Assembly: GCA_017415505.1 (NCBI GenBank)
Contig: JAFQGG010000046.1
Location: 28,870-92,869 of the forward strand
Length of the DNA stretch: 64,000 nucleotides
Source of the DNA: Clostridia bacterium
GTDB taxonomy: Bacteria > Bacillota > Clostridia > Christensenellales > Borkfalkiaceae
Reading direction: 5' to 3'
Shown: positions 51,703 to 58,912 of the stretch, one piece after another
How positions within the stretch are numbered: the stretch's first letter is position 1
Layout of the letters: every line of letters begins with the position of its first letter
The notes under the pieces: model-generated
The model's database searches: none
What the model saw: the letters and a program-made list of their open reading frames with translations, nothing else
Told to the model about the DNA's origin: nothing
Made by a program: the position numbers and the translations under genes

Positions 51703-52929
51703 TTATTTGCCGTTCTTTTCGTTTACCTGCGCTTGCACTTTGATAGGCAAACCGAAGAGGTTGATAAAGCCCGTTGCGTCCGCTTGGTTGTACACGTGGT
51801 CTTCCCCGAAGGTCGCAATTTCTTCCGAGTACAAGGAATAATCGCTCCACGCGCCCGCTTTAATGATATTGCCTTTATACAATTTCAAGCGCACTTTACC
51901 CGTTACGGTTTCTTGCGTTTTGTCTACGAACGCCGTAAGCGCTTCGCGAAGGGGCGTGAACCATTGTCCGTTGTATACGAGCTCGGCAAAGCAAACGGAA
52001 AGTTCTTGTTTTTTGTGCGCCGTGTACTTGTCGAGGCAAAGCGTTTCCAAATAGCTGTGCGCCGCGTACAAAATTTCCCCGCCCGGCGTTTCGTATACGC
52101 CACGGCACTTCATACCAACCAAACGGTTTTCCACGATATCCAAAAGCCCGATACCGTTCTCCCCGCCCACTTTGTTGAGCGCGAGAATGATTTCTTTCGC
52201 GCTCATTTTTTGATCGTTGAACGCAACGGGTTTACCCTTTTCGAAATCAATCGTGATATAGGTGGGTTTGTCGGGCGCTTGCAAAGGCGATACGCCCATT
52301 TCCAAGAACCCTTCTTTTTCGTAAAGCGGTTCGTTGCCCGCGTCTTCCAAATCCAAGCCCTCGTGGCTCAAATGCCACAAATTCTTGTCCTTGGAATAGT
52401 TCGTTTCACGGCTAATTTTCAAGGGTACGTTGTGCGCTTCCGCGTACTCGATTTCCTCTTCGCGCGATTTGATCGACCATTCTCTCCAAGGCGCGATAAT
52501 GGGCATATCGGGCGCAAACGCTTTGATCGTAAGCTCGAAACGCACCTGATCGTTCCCCTTACCCGTACAGCCGTGGCAAATAGCGTCCGCACCTTCTTTT
52601 TTCGCGATCTCCACGATACGCTTCGCGATTACGGGACGGGCAAACGAAGTACCCAACAAATATTCCTCGTATTTTGCGCCCGCCTGCATGGTGGGGATTA
52701 CGTATTCGTCTACGAATTCGTCCGTCAAGTCCTCTACGTACAACTTGGACGCGCCCGTCTTCAAAGCCTTTTCTTCCAAGCCCTCCAACTCGTCCGCTTG
52801 TCCTACGTTTCCGCTCACCGCGATAACTTCGCAGTTATTGTAATTTTCCTTCAACCAAGGAATGATGATCGAAGTGTCCAAACCGCCCGAATAGGCAAGT
52901 ACTACTTTTTTGATGTCTTTCTTATCCAT
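51703..52929 (-). CDS. argG: argininosuccinate synthase
   Basis: 408 residues. The N-type ATP pyrophosphatase loop [15 protein letters not shown] is at residues 10-25, followed by [16 protein letters not shown] and [15 protein letters not shown]. It joins citrulline and aspartate at the expense of ATP. ATG 52929 follows AAGGAG. First gene of the leftward arginine operon, with a perfect promoter and ArgR-like boxes upstream. Confidence 0.97.
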   Translation of the reverse strand: MDKKDIKKVVLAYSGGLDTSIIIPWLKENYNNCEVIAVSGNVGQADELEGLEEKALKTGASKLYVEDLTDEFVDEYVIPTMQAGAKYEEYLLGTSFARPVIAKRIVEIAKKEGADAICHGCTGKGNDQVRFELTIKAFAPDMPIIAPWREWSIKSREEEIEYAEAHNVPLKISRETNYSKDKNLWHLSHEGLDLEDAGNEPLYEKEGFLEMGVSPLQAPDKPTYITIDFEKGKPVAFNDQKMSAKEIILALNKVGGENGIGLLDIVENRLVGMKCRGVYETPGGEILYAAHSYLETLCLDKYTAHKKQELSVCFAELVYNGQWFTPLREALTAFVDKTQETVTGKVRLKLYKGNIIKAGAWSDYSLYSEEIATFGEDHVYNQADATGFINLFGLPIKVQAQVNEKNGK

Positions 52930-52948
52930 AATAAATTTCTCCTTTATT

Positions 52949-52986
52949 TTTGCATAAATATTCTTTTTATTCAACGGTTATGCAAC
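52949..52986 (-). promoter_or_regulatory. candidate ArgR operator sites
   Basis: TGCATAAATATTC (52951-52963) and TTCAACGGTTATGCAA (52970-52985) resemble the TGAAT-N4-ATTCA ARG box and lie over and just after the expected transcription start. More TGCATA-type sites occur at 53070-53112. No argR gene is in the window. Confidence 0.45.
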
Positions 52987-52987
52987 A

Positions 52988-53016
52988 ATTATACACCTTG
53001 CCACCGCGTTTGTCAA
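52988..53016 (-). promoter_or_regulatory. promoter of the arginine operon
   Basis: A perfect TTGACA, 17 nt, TATAAT on the minus strand. Confidence 0.85.
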
Positions 53017-53284
53017 ACGCTTTTACCGTTTATTTTCAATGTTTTTCCGTATATTTTGCGTATATATTGCATAAATGTATAAAATAAGTATATTTTATGA
53101 ATTTTTGCATATTTTCTTTACGGTTATAACGCGGGAGCTTCTTTATCGCACACGGTTACAAGCGCGTTTTTGAAGCGTCTTCCCCTAAAGGGGAAGAAAC
53201 CTTAACTATTATAATACAAACGGGAAAATATAGCAAGTCTTTTTGCACCGTTTCGCAAAATTTCGGCAAGAATCCTTTACGCAC

Positions 53285-53313
53285 TTGACATTTTTTTTCA
53301 TAAAGCGTATAAT
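53285..53313 (+). promoter_or_regulatory. promoter of trmO
   Basis: A perfect TTGACA, 17 nt, TATAAT; ATG 53320 begins 7 bp after the -10 box. Confidence 0.8.
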
Positions 53314-53319
53314 AGGCGT

Positions 53320-53931
53320 ATGAAAAAAGAAGTTACGATTACCCCCGTTGCGTTCGTACGCAACGATTTTAAGGAAAAATTCGGGATTCCCCGCCAAAGC
53401 GGGCGCGCGCCTTCCGTGCGTTCCGCGATTTGTTTTGAACGCGATTTTCAAGACGAAGCGTTCTTTCGAGAAATCGAGGGGTTTTCCCACCTTTGGTTGA
53501 TATTCGATTTTTCCGCCACGCGGGAACAAGGGTACGCGCCCACCGTACGCCCGCCCCGCTTGGGCGGGAATCGGCGGGTGGGCGTGTTTGCCAGCCGTTC
53601 CCCCTTCCGCCCCAACCACCTCGGACTCTCCGTCGTAAAACTTGAAGAGGTACGACGGGAAAAGGCGGGCGTAACGCTCGTCGTTTCGGGCGCACGGGGC
53701 GGTTACGCTGACGAGCATAAAAACGAACGTTTGGAAGTGGAGTTTCCGAGCGAGCTTTTGGACAAAATCCCGCAGGAAAAACGCGAGGGCTTGATCGAAT
53801 GTCTTGCCGACGATCCAAGACCCTCGTACCAAGACGACCCCGACCGCGTATACGGAATGCGGTTTGGAAACGCGGAAATCCGTTTCCGCGTAATCGGCAA
53901 CCGCCTCACCGTAGAAGAAGTTACGATATAA
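53320..53931 (+). CDS. trmO: tRNA t6A37 methyltransferase TrmO, with internal deletion
   Basis: 203 residues. The family motifs VAFVRNDFKEKFGIPRQSG, IEGFSHLWLIFDFS, PTVRPPRLGGNRRVGVFASR and SPFRPNHLGLSVVKLEEV are all present, as is the C-terminal ADDPRPSYQDDPDRVYGM. The conserved stretch that normally reads D-DGTPV-DIKPYLP between them is missing: SGARGGYADEHKN stands in its place, about 14 residues short, in frame. TrmO N6-methylates t6A37 using SAM. No SD, and the promoter implies a leaderless or nearly leaderless mRNA. Confidence 0.88.
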   Translation: MKKEVTITPVAFVRNDFKEKFGIPRQSGRAPSVRSAICFERDFQDEAFFREIEGFSHLWLIFDFSATREQGYAPTVRPPRLGGNRRVGVFASRSPFRPNHLGLSVVKLEEVRREKAGVTLVVSGARGGYADEHKNERLEVEFPSELLDKIPQEKREGLIECLADDPRPSYQDDPDRVYGMRFGNAEIRFRVIGNRLTVEEVTI

Positions 53932-53936
53932 AAACC

Positions 53937-53973
53937 CCGCGCCGTCGCGAAATCGCGACGGCGCGGAGTTTTT
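53937..53973 (+). terminator. terminator of trmO
   Basis: CCGCGCCGTCGCGA and TCGCGACGGCGCGG form a 14-bp stem followed by AGTTTTT. Confidence 0.9.
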
Positions 53974-54012
53974 CCATTTGCAAAAGCAACAAATGCGCCA
54001 CCTTAAACACTT

Positions 54013-55209
54013 TTATCTCCATTTTATCAAAGATAACGGTCTTTTTTCTTTTCCGCTTTTTTTTGCTTGTTCTTTCGCCAAAGCAATACAATTAAGACAA
54101 ACTTCTTCATCCTCTTCCATTAAAAGATATTGCGTATATTCAGGAAGAGATTTCAACAAAATTTTTGCGTTTACGATATCCACCCCCGTTTTTACCTCGA
54201 TCTTCGCAAGACAAAGTTTCCAATATATTTGTTTATCTCCTAATTCATTCTTTATCATTAACTGTAAAATTCTCGTCGCATAGAAAAAATCTCCATTCTC
54301 TATTAAGCGACAAGAAAGATTAAATAAATCCGCTTTCAAATCCTGCCAATCGCCCGTATAATATTCCAACATTCTTTGCACAATCAAAGAATACTCTCCC
54401 TTTACTTTCCCTATTAAACACCTTTTTAGAAAAGTAAAAATCTTCTCATTCCCATTGGACGAATCCTGTAAAATTCTCCTCACGGTAACTACAACCGTGG
54501 ACGGATTTTCGCTCACCAACTGTAAACCAAACAATTCTTCTATCGCTTCCGCGCTTTGCGGGTGTATATCCAACGCGTCGAAAATACATTTACGCTTATA
54601 TTCCACCGAATCCGTAGACCTCGCAAACTCTAATTGATACTGCAAATATTTATCAATTTCATAATAATCAAGAGTAGAAATAAGAATCGTAAACGCCCCG
54701 TAATATCCTCTTTCGATTGCATACGAAAAAGCCTCTTTTATCCTTTCTGCTCTTGCCCCATATTCGTACGGCAACACAAATGCAAGCAATCGTTCATATC
54801 CGTTTTCGTCTACGGTTTTTCCATACTCATATAAAAATTTCAGCAACGTTTTTGCTTCCGTTTCATTTGCGCAATCCAGACCACGCGTCAAAACCTCGTA
54901 ATCATACTCGGTAAACGAAACCCCTATCAATTCATCCGATTCTTTCGCCTTATGATTGATAAGAATTTGTGCCCAATTCGCCTCGAAATAGTAGGGATTT
55001 TCTTGCAAAACCTCGTTCAACATATTTTGCGCATCGTCCCATTCGTCCATTTTGGAAAATAAATGCACAAGTCTTATTTTCTTTCTTTGCGATTCCGTAA
55101 CTTTGGCATTTTTTTTACCAATCTTTTTCAACGACATTTCTTCAAACTTGCCTTCAAGGCTTTTCTTTGCATATCCGCCACCCTTAAACAACACTTGACC
55201 GTTTCCCAT
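54013..55209 (-). CDS. TPR-like helical repeat protein of unknown function
   Basis: 398 residues, almost wholly alpha-helical. KMDEWDDAQNMLNEVLQENP and FEANWAQILINHK form a clear TPR pair near residue 60; later helices (IHPQSAEAIEELFGL, ARILQLMIKNELGDKQIYWK) look like degenerate repeats. There is a CxxC-free basic N-terminus (GYAKKSLEGKFEE). Start choice is uncertain: ATG 55209 has AAAGGA at suitable distance, ATG 55221 does not. Codon use is clearly more AT-rich than neighbouring genes, suggesting different origin or low expression. Confidence 0.65.
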   Translation of the reverse strand: MGNGQVLFKGGGYAKKSLEGKFEEMSLKKIGKKNAKVTESQRKKIRLVHLFSKMDEWDDAQNMLNEVLQENPYYFEANWAQILINHKAKESDELIGVSFTEYDYEVLTRGLDCANETEAKTLLKFLYEYGKTVDENGYERLLAFVLPYEYGARAERIKEAFSYAIERGYYGAFTILISTLDYYEIDKYLQYQLEFARSTDSVEYKRKCIFDALDIHPQSAEAIEELFGLQLVSENPSTVVVTVRRILQDSSNGNEKIFTFLKRCLIGKVKGEYSLIVQRMLEYYTGDWQDLKADLFNLSCRLIENGDFFYATRILQLMIKNELGDKQIYWKLCLAKIEVKTGVDIVNAKILLKSLPEYTQYLLMEEDEEVCLNCIALAKEQAKKSGKEKRPLSLIKWR

Positions 55210-55221
55210 TTTTCTATCCAT

Positions 55222-55682
55222 CCTTTGTAAAAAATAAAAAGTGCGCCAATCGAAGTTGACGCACAAAAACGCAAACTCCAATTGTCGCGAAACCAATCTT
55301 AATGAAAATAGGAAAAATCCGTATATTTTTTCGATTAAGCAGAATTTGCATTTTATCTATTCCACGAAAAAATACACAAAAAGAGAGAATACCCTCCAAA
55401 TAACACGCGTTCAAATTTCAAGCAACGCATTAAAAAGATATCCCATTTTCATTATTCAATTGGTTTCGCATATTTAGTATAGCATTTTTTTATGCAAAAT
55501 ACAAGTATATTTTTTACAATTTGAAAAAAAATTTTATTACAATCTTTTTTTTTATAAAAAAATTCGCGCCACCATATAAAATAGTGACGCAAACAATTAT
55601 TCTTTGTCCTTAAAATAGATATGATAGCGGAAATTTCCGATTTTACCATGGTTTGCAATAACCGAAAACGCAGTTCTTTTGC
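55222..55682. other. AT-rich intergenic region
   Basis: No gene seen. It contains the degV terminator at 55566-55590 and long A/T runs; the rest shows no feature I can support. Confidence 0.5.
55566..55590 (-). terminator. terminator downstream of degV
   Basis: On the minus strand GCGTCAC and GTGGCGC pair (one G-T) and are followed by GAATTTTTTTATAA. Confidence 0.65.
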
Positions 55683-56555
55683 TTATCTATGCTTTCCTTT
55701 ATGGAAAATGGCAAGCGTACCGCAACCCGAATGCGTACCGATTACCGTACCCACGTAATTGACCGTAATTTTCACTTTCGGCATTTTTTCCAAAAGCAAA
55801 CCGCGCACGTACTCCACGTCCTCGATACAGTCGCCGTGGCTAATGAAAATCTCGTCCGTTTCGTCCATGTCTTTTAATTCCAAAAGGTTATCCACGAGCG
55901 TTTTTAACGATTTTTTCCTGCCGATCGCCTTGCCGATCACCACGAGTTTCCCCTCGTCGCTCACGTGCATAATCGGTTTAATTTTCAAAATCGAACCGAC
56001 GATTGCCGTCACGGACGAAACGCGCCCGCCACGCTTTAAGTGGAAGAGATTATCCACGGTGAAATGGTGGCAAATCTTGCCTTTGAGCGATTCCGCGTAC
56101 GCTACCGTTTCTTCGATCGTCGCGCCCGTTTCCGCGAATTTTACGATATAATCAAGCAAAAGACCTTGCCCCATGGAGGCGCAAAGGGAGTCCACTACGA
56201 AAATTTTGCGCGCGGGGTATTGCTCCGCAAGCTCGCGCGCGGCGACTTGAAAGCTCCCCGCCGTACCCGAAAGTCCGCTAGAAAAAGTGAGTACGAACAC
56301 GTCTTCGCCCGCTTCCAACTTCTTCCCTATATATTTTTTCGCCGTTTCTCCCGTCACTTGATAAGTGGTGGGCATTGCGCCGTCGCGCAGGGCTTGATAG
56401 AAGTCCTTTTCGCTAATATGTTCCCCGTCCTCACCCTCGTAGTTTACGTTGTTCATGGTGAAGCCAAGCTTCACGCACACGATTTCCCGCGCCTTGAAAT
56501 AGTCCGCGGGCATATCGCAACCCGAATCGGTAACGATTGCAAATTTTCTGTTCAT
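55683..56555 (-). CDS. DegV family fatty acid-binding protein (FakB-like)
   Basis: 290 residues of the DegV fold: FAIVTDSGCDMPADYF, PTTYQVTGETAKKYI, VLTFSSGLSGTAGSF, FVVDSLCASMGQGLL and the C-terminal GTVIGTHSGCGTLAIF. It binds a fatty acid and presents it to the kinase FakA, encoded here at 61082. The resulting acyl-phosphate is the donor for PlsY (3767). SD AAGGAG precedes ATG 56555. Confidence 0.93.
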   Translation of the reverse strand: MNRKFAIVTDSGCDMPADYFKAREIVCVKLGFTMNNVNYEGEDGEHISEKDFYQALRDGAMPTTYQVTGETAKKYIGKKLEAGEDVFVLTFSSGLSGTAGSFQVAARELAEQYPARKIFVVDSLCASMGQGLLLDYIVKFAETGATIEETVAYAESLKGKICHHFTVDNLFHLKRGGRVSSVTAIVGSILKIKPIMHVSDEGKLVVIGKAIGRKKSLKTLVDNLLELKDMDETDEIFISHGDCIEDVEYVRGLLLEKMPKVKITVNYVGTVIGTHSGCGTLAIFHKGKHR

Positions 56556-56582
56556 GTTTTTTCTCCTTATGTAAATCTATTT

Positions 56583-56640
56583 GGCTACGCCATTAAAAAC
56601 GGTTGATTTACGCAAAAATATTTTTTGCGTCGTAGCAAAC
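56583..56640. repeat. truncated copy of the structured repeat
   Basis: GGCTACGCCATTAAAAACGG then TTGATTTACGCAAAAATA and TTTTTTGCG match the left arm of the copy at 63824-63885. Confidence 0.65.
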
Positions 56641-56643
56641 TTT

Positions 56644-56877
56644 CTATTTTAATACGTTAAATTTTTTTATCCTTTCCGCCTCAAAATACACGCTTACGCC
56701 GTATACGCCGTTTTTGCAGGTAATCTCCATTCTCGGCAAACCGCAAAGGTCGAAATACTCGTTGAATTTATCGGAAAAATCCTTCAAAACCAACGCTTTA
56801 CAAGCGTCGCTCATCACCGATTTATCCGCCTGTATCACGTTGCTTGCGCGCGTGTAATCGTCCGTTTGTCTTCGCAT
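56644..56877 (-). CDS. small protein translated with MinD, in the position of MinE
   Basis: 77 residues. It starts 3-6 bp from the minD stop (AGGAG lies in the last minD codons), an arrangement where minE is usually found. The sequence SDACKALVLKDFSDKFNEYF followed by MEITCKNGVYGVSVYFEAER gives a helix then two strands. This is broadly like the MinE C-terminal topological domain, but no MinE motif (R-x-x-L near the N-terminus, anti-MinCD helix) is recognisable. It could be a diverged MinE or another MinD partner. Confidence 0.65.
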   Translation of the reverse strand: MRRQTDDYTRASNVIQADKSVMSDACKALVLKDFSDKFNEYFDLCGLPRMEITCKNGVYGVSVYFEAERIKKFNVLK

Positions 56878-56879
56878 AA

Positions 56880-57650
56880 TCACAAGCTCCTTTTCAAAAA
56901 CCGTCGCACCCCGCCGAGCACGCCCGTATATTTTTTCGTCACGTCGTAGAGCTTGCGTTTGCCCGTCAAGAGGTTATTCGCCATGGGTTTGAACGCGGGG
57001 TGAATCGTTTCGAACGCTCCGTCGTATATCGAGTATTCCTCGGGCACGACGCCGAGCAGGGGCGTTTTCAAAAGCTCGGAAATTTCCTTGGGCGACATGC
57101 TCTCTCCCGCCACCAGCAAATCCCCGCGCGCCTTATTTACCACGAGCGAAACGCTCGAAAATTGATAGCTTTTTAATAGCGTAATCGTCTTGTCCGCGTC
57201 GCGGAGCGCGGATACCTGCGCCGTCGTCACCACGATCGCCTCGTCCGCGGAAGCCACCGCGCGGTGAAAACCCTCGTCGATCCCCGCGGGGCAATCGATA
57301 AAAATGAAATCGAAGGTAGGCGAAAGCGATTCGAGCACGAGTTTGAGCGACTGCGGAGAAATATACCGCTCGGGCGCAGAATGACTGCTCGTGAGCACGT
57401 ATAAATTCGGAAAACGGGGATGGCGCACGAGCGCTTGCTTTGCCCTGCACCTGCCCTCGATCGCATCTACGACGTCGTAAGTAACGAGCGATTCCACGCC
57501 CGTGGCAACGTCTATATTATTTAGCCCGAAATCGGCGTCGCAAAGGATTACGCGCTTTCCCTTCCGCGCCAACGTGGCGGACAAATATGCCGCGACCGTG
57601 GTTTTACCGACGCCGCCCTTCCCGCTCGTCACGACGATTTTCCTTGCCAT
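56880..57650 (-). CDS. minD: septum site-determining ATPase MinD
   Basis: 256 residues with the deviant Walker A KGGVGKTTVAAYLSATLA, switch region DADFGLNNIDVATG, Walker B-like FIFIDCPAGIDEGFHRA and a C-terminal amphipathic membrane-targeting helix (GVLGGVRRFLKRSL). It forms membrane-bound dimers that place the division site. minC is not adjacent. SD AAGGAGCG precedes ATG 57650. Confidence 0.94.
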   Translation of the reverse strand: MARKIVVTSGKGGVGKTTVAAYLSATLARKGKRVILCDADFGLNNIDVATGVESLVTYDVVDAIEGRCRAKQALVRHPRFPNLYVLTSSHSAPERYISPQSLKLVLESLSPTFDFIFIDCPAGIDEGFHRAVASADEAIVVTTAQVSALRDADKTITLLKSYQFSSVSLVVNKARGDLLVAGESMSPKEISELLKTPLLGVVPEEYSIYDGAFETIHPAFKPMANNLLTGKRKLYDVTKKYTGVLGGVRRFLKRSL

Positions 57651-58123
57651 ATCCCGTACGCTCCTTATCTTTTTTTCGCATAGAGTCTAAAAATAATAGC
57701 ATATTTACCGTCGCGGATTTTGTCGTCTTTGTAAATTTTTAAGAAGGTTTTATCGAAAAGCTCTTTTTTATTTTATCGCATTTCCCTTTTTTTAACAACT
57801 TTTTTCCTTCGTTTTTTACTCTACTCTTCCCCCAAAACGACTCTACGCAAAAGAGAAACGAACTCTACTCTCGGTAGAGTTCGCCTTTTTTCGCGTATTT
57901 TCATTCAAAAACCCTTTATTTACCCGCCCTTTTCTCTTCTCTACGTTTTCCCCGTCCTTTCGTGTAATGAAACACCAAACGCATTTCATTTTTCGGGTAT
58001 TTTCCACCGCCTTTTCCCGTTGATAACATATGAACACATGAACATATGTACATATGTTCATGTGTTCATATGTTTTTTATTCGTTTAGGAACAAGGAAAA
58101 GACCCGTTACGTTGCCCCAATGA
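57651..58123. other. intergenic region with palindromes
   Basis: Contains an ACTCTAC-tctc-GGTAGAGT inverted repeat (about 57868-57886), the palindrome at 58025-58074 and T-rich sequence. No credible gene; a leftward 72-residue frame is a by-product of the palindrome. Confidence 0.6.
58025..58074. repeat. 50-bp perfect palindrome, member 4
   Basis: Self-complementary about 58049/58050, with variable arm segment GAACACATG matched by CATGTGTTC. Confidence 0.85.
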
Positions 58124-58147
58124 AAAAGGCGTACCGTCGGTACGCCC
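58124..58147 (-). terminator. terminator of hisIE
   Basis: GGGCGTACC-gac-GGTACGCC followed on the minus strand by TTTTTC, immediately past the stop at 58153. Confidence 0.85.
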
Positions 58148-58152
58148 TTAAA

Positions 58153-58785
58153 TTATCTATTGCGTTTGCAAAGCTCCGCACAAACCTCGGAAAGTTTCAC
58201 GCCCTTGGCTTCCAAAAGCACGGTGACGTGATAGAGAAGATCCGCCGCTTCCGCGACCGTACCTTCCTTGCCCTCGTTCTTCGCCGCGATTACGAGTTCG
58301 ACCGCTTCTTCGCCAACTTTCTTGCCGATTCTGTCCACGCCACGCGCAAACAGGAAGCTCGTATACGACCCGCCCTCGGGATTCTTTTTATACTCCGCAA
58401 CGATACGCTGTAACCGACCGAGCATCTCGCCCCCGATATCCTTATATTCCCCTTTGATTTGTTCGGAGAAGCAGGAGAACGACTGTTCGTCGGGCGACGC
58501 GTTCCCGTTTTGGCGCACTTTCAAAAGCAGTTCTTTCCCGCCTGCGGTCACGAACGCGGAAATTACCTGTTGCGTATTCCCCAGCGACGCGCCGAAAGTA
58601 TCTACCGCGCCGAGTTTTTCGTCGTAATAGTGCGCGTAGCCCGTTTCCACCGTCTTTTGCGCGGCTTCCGCGTTCATGCGCGCGAGCAAAAGCACCTCGC
58701 CGCTTTCATAATCTTGCGCGATTACGGGAATAAATCCGTTTTCATCAAATTGCAGTTCGTTTACGTTCCATCTTTCTTTCTTCAT
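58153..58785 (-). CDS. hisIE: HisIE-like fusion with degenerate HisI and intact HisE domain
   Basis: 210 residues. The N-terminal half aligns with phosphoribosyl-AMP cyclohydrolase (NELQFDENGFIPVIAQDYES, LLLARMNAEAAQKTVETG). Its catalytic and metal residues are lost: WHKGETSGN reads DTFGASLGN, DCDxD reads TAGGK, and ACHTG reads NASPD. The C-terminal half (about 110-210) keeps the phosphoribosyl-ATP pyrophosphatase residues (GGSYTSFLF, GKKVGEEAVELVIAA, EAADLLYHVTVLL). It stands alone with its own promoter. A histidine-pathway role for the first half is doubtful. Confidence 0.85.
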   Translation of the reverse strand: MKKERWNVNELQFDENGFIPVIAQDYESGEVLLLARMNAEAAQKTVETGYAHYYDEKLGAVDTFGASLGNTQQVISAFVTAGGKELLLKVRQNGNASPDEQSFSCFSEQIKGEYKDIGGEMLGRLQRIVAEYKKNPEGGSYTSFLFARGVDRIGKKVGEEAVELVIAAKNEGKEGTVAEAADLLYHVTVLLEAKGVKLSEVCAELCKRNR

Positions 58786-58811
58786 ATCGCACCTCTTTTC
58801 GTTGCAATTCT

Positions 58812-58840
58812 ATTATACAACATTTTTTCTCTTTCGTCAA
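58812..58840 (-). promoter_or_regulatory. promoter of hisIE
   Basis: TTGACG, 17 nt, TATAAT on the minus strand; SD AGAGGTG precedes ATG 58785. Confidence 0.8.
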
Positions 58841-58912
58841 TAGTGTGACAAAATATTTTTAATATTTTTTTATATTTTTTGCGGATCGACGAGCGTCGTG
58901 ACAGCGTCTTTT

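Noticed and set aside
58025-58074. Small proteins beginning MNICTYVH at the palindromes
   Set aside because: These frames appear at several palindromes because the same DNA is repeated; they read off into unrelated sequence and have no SD.
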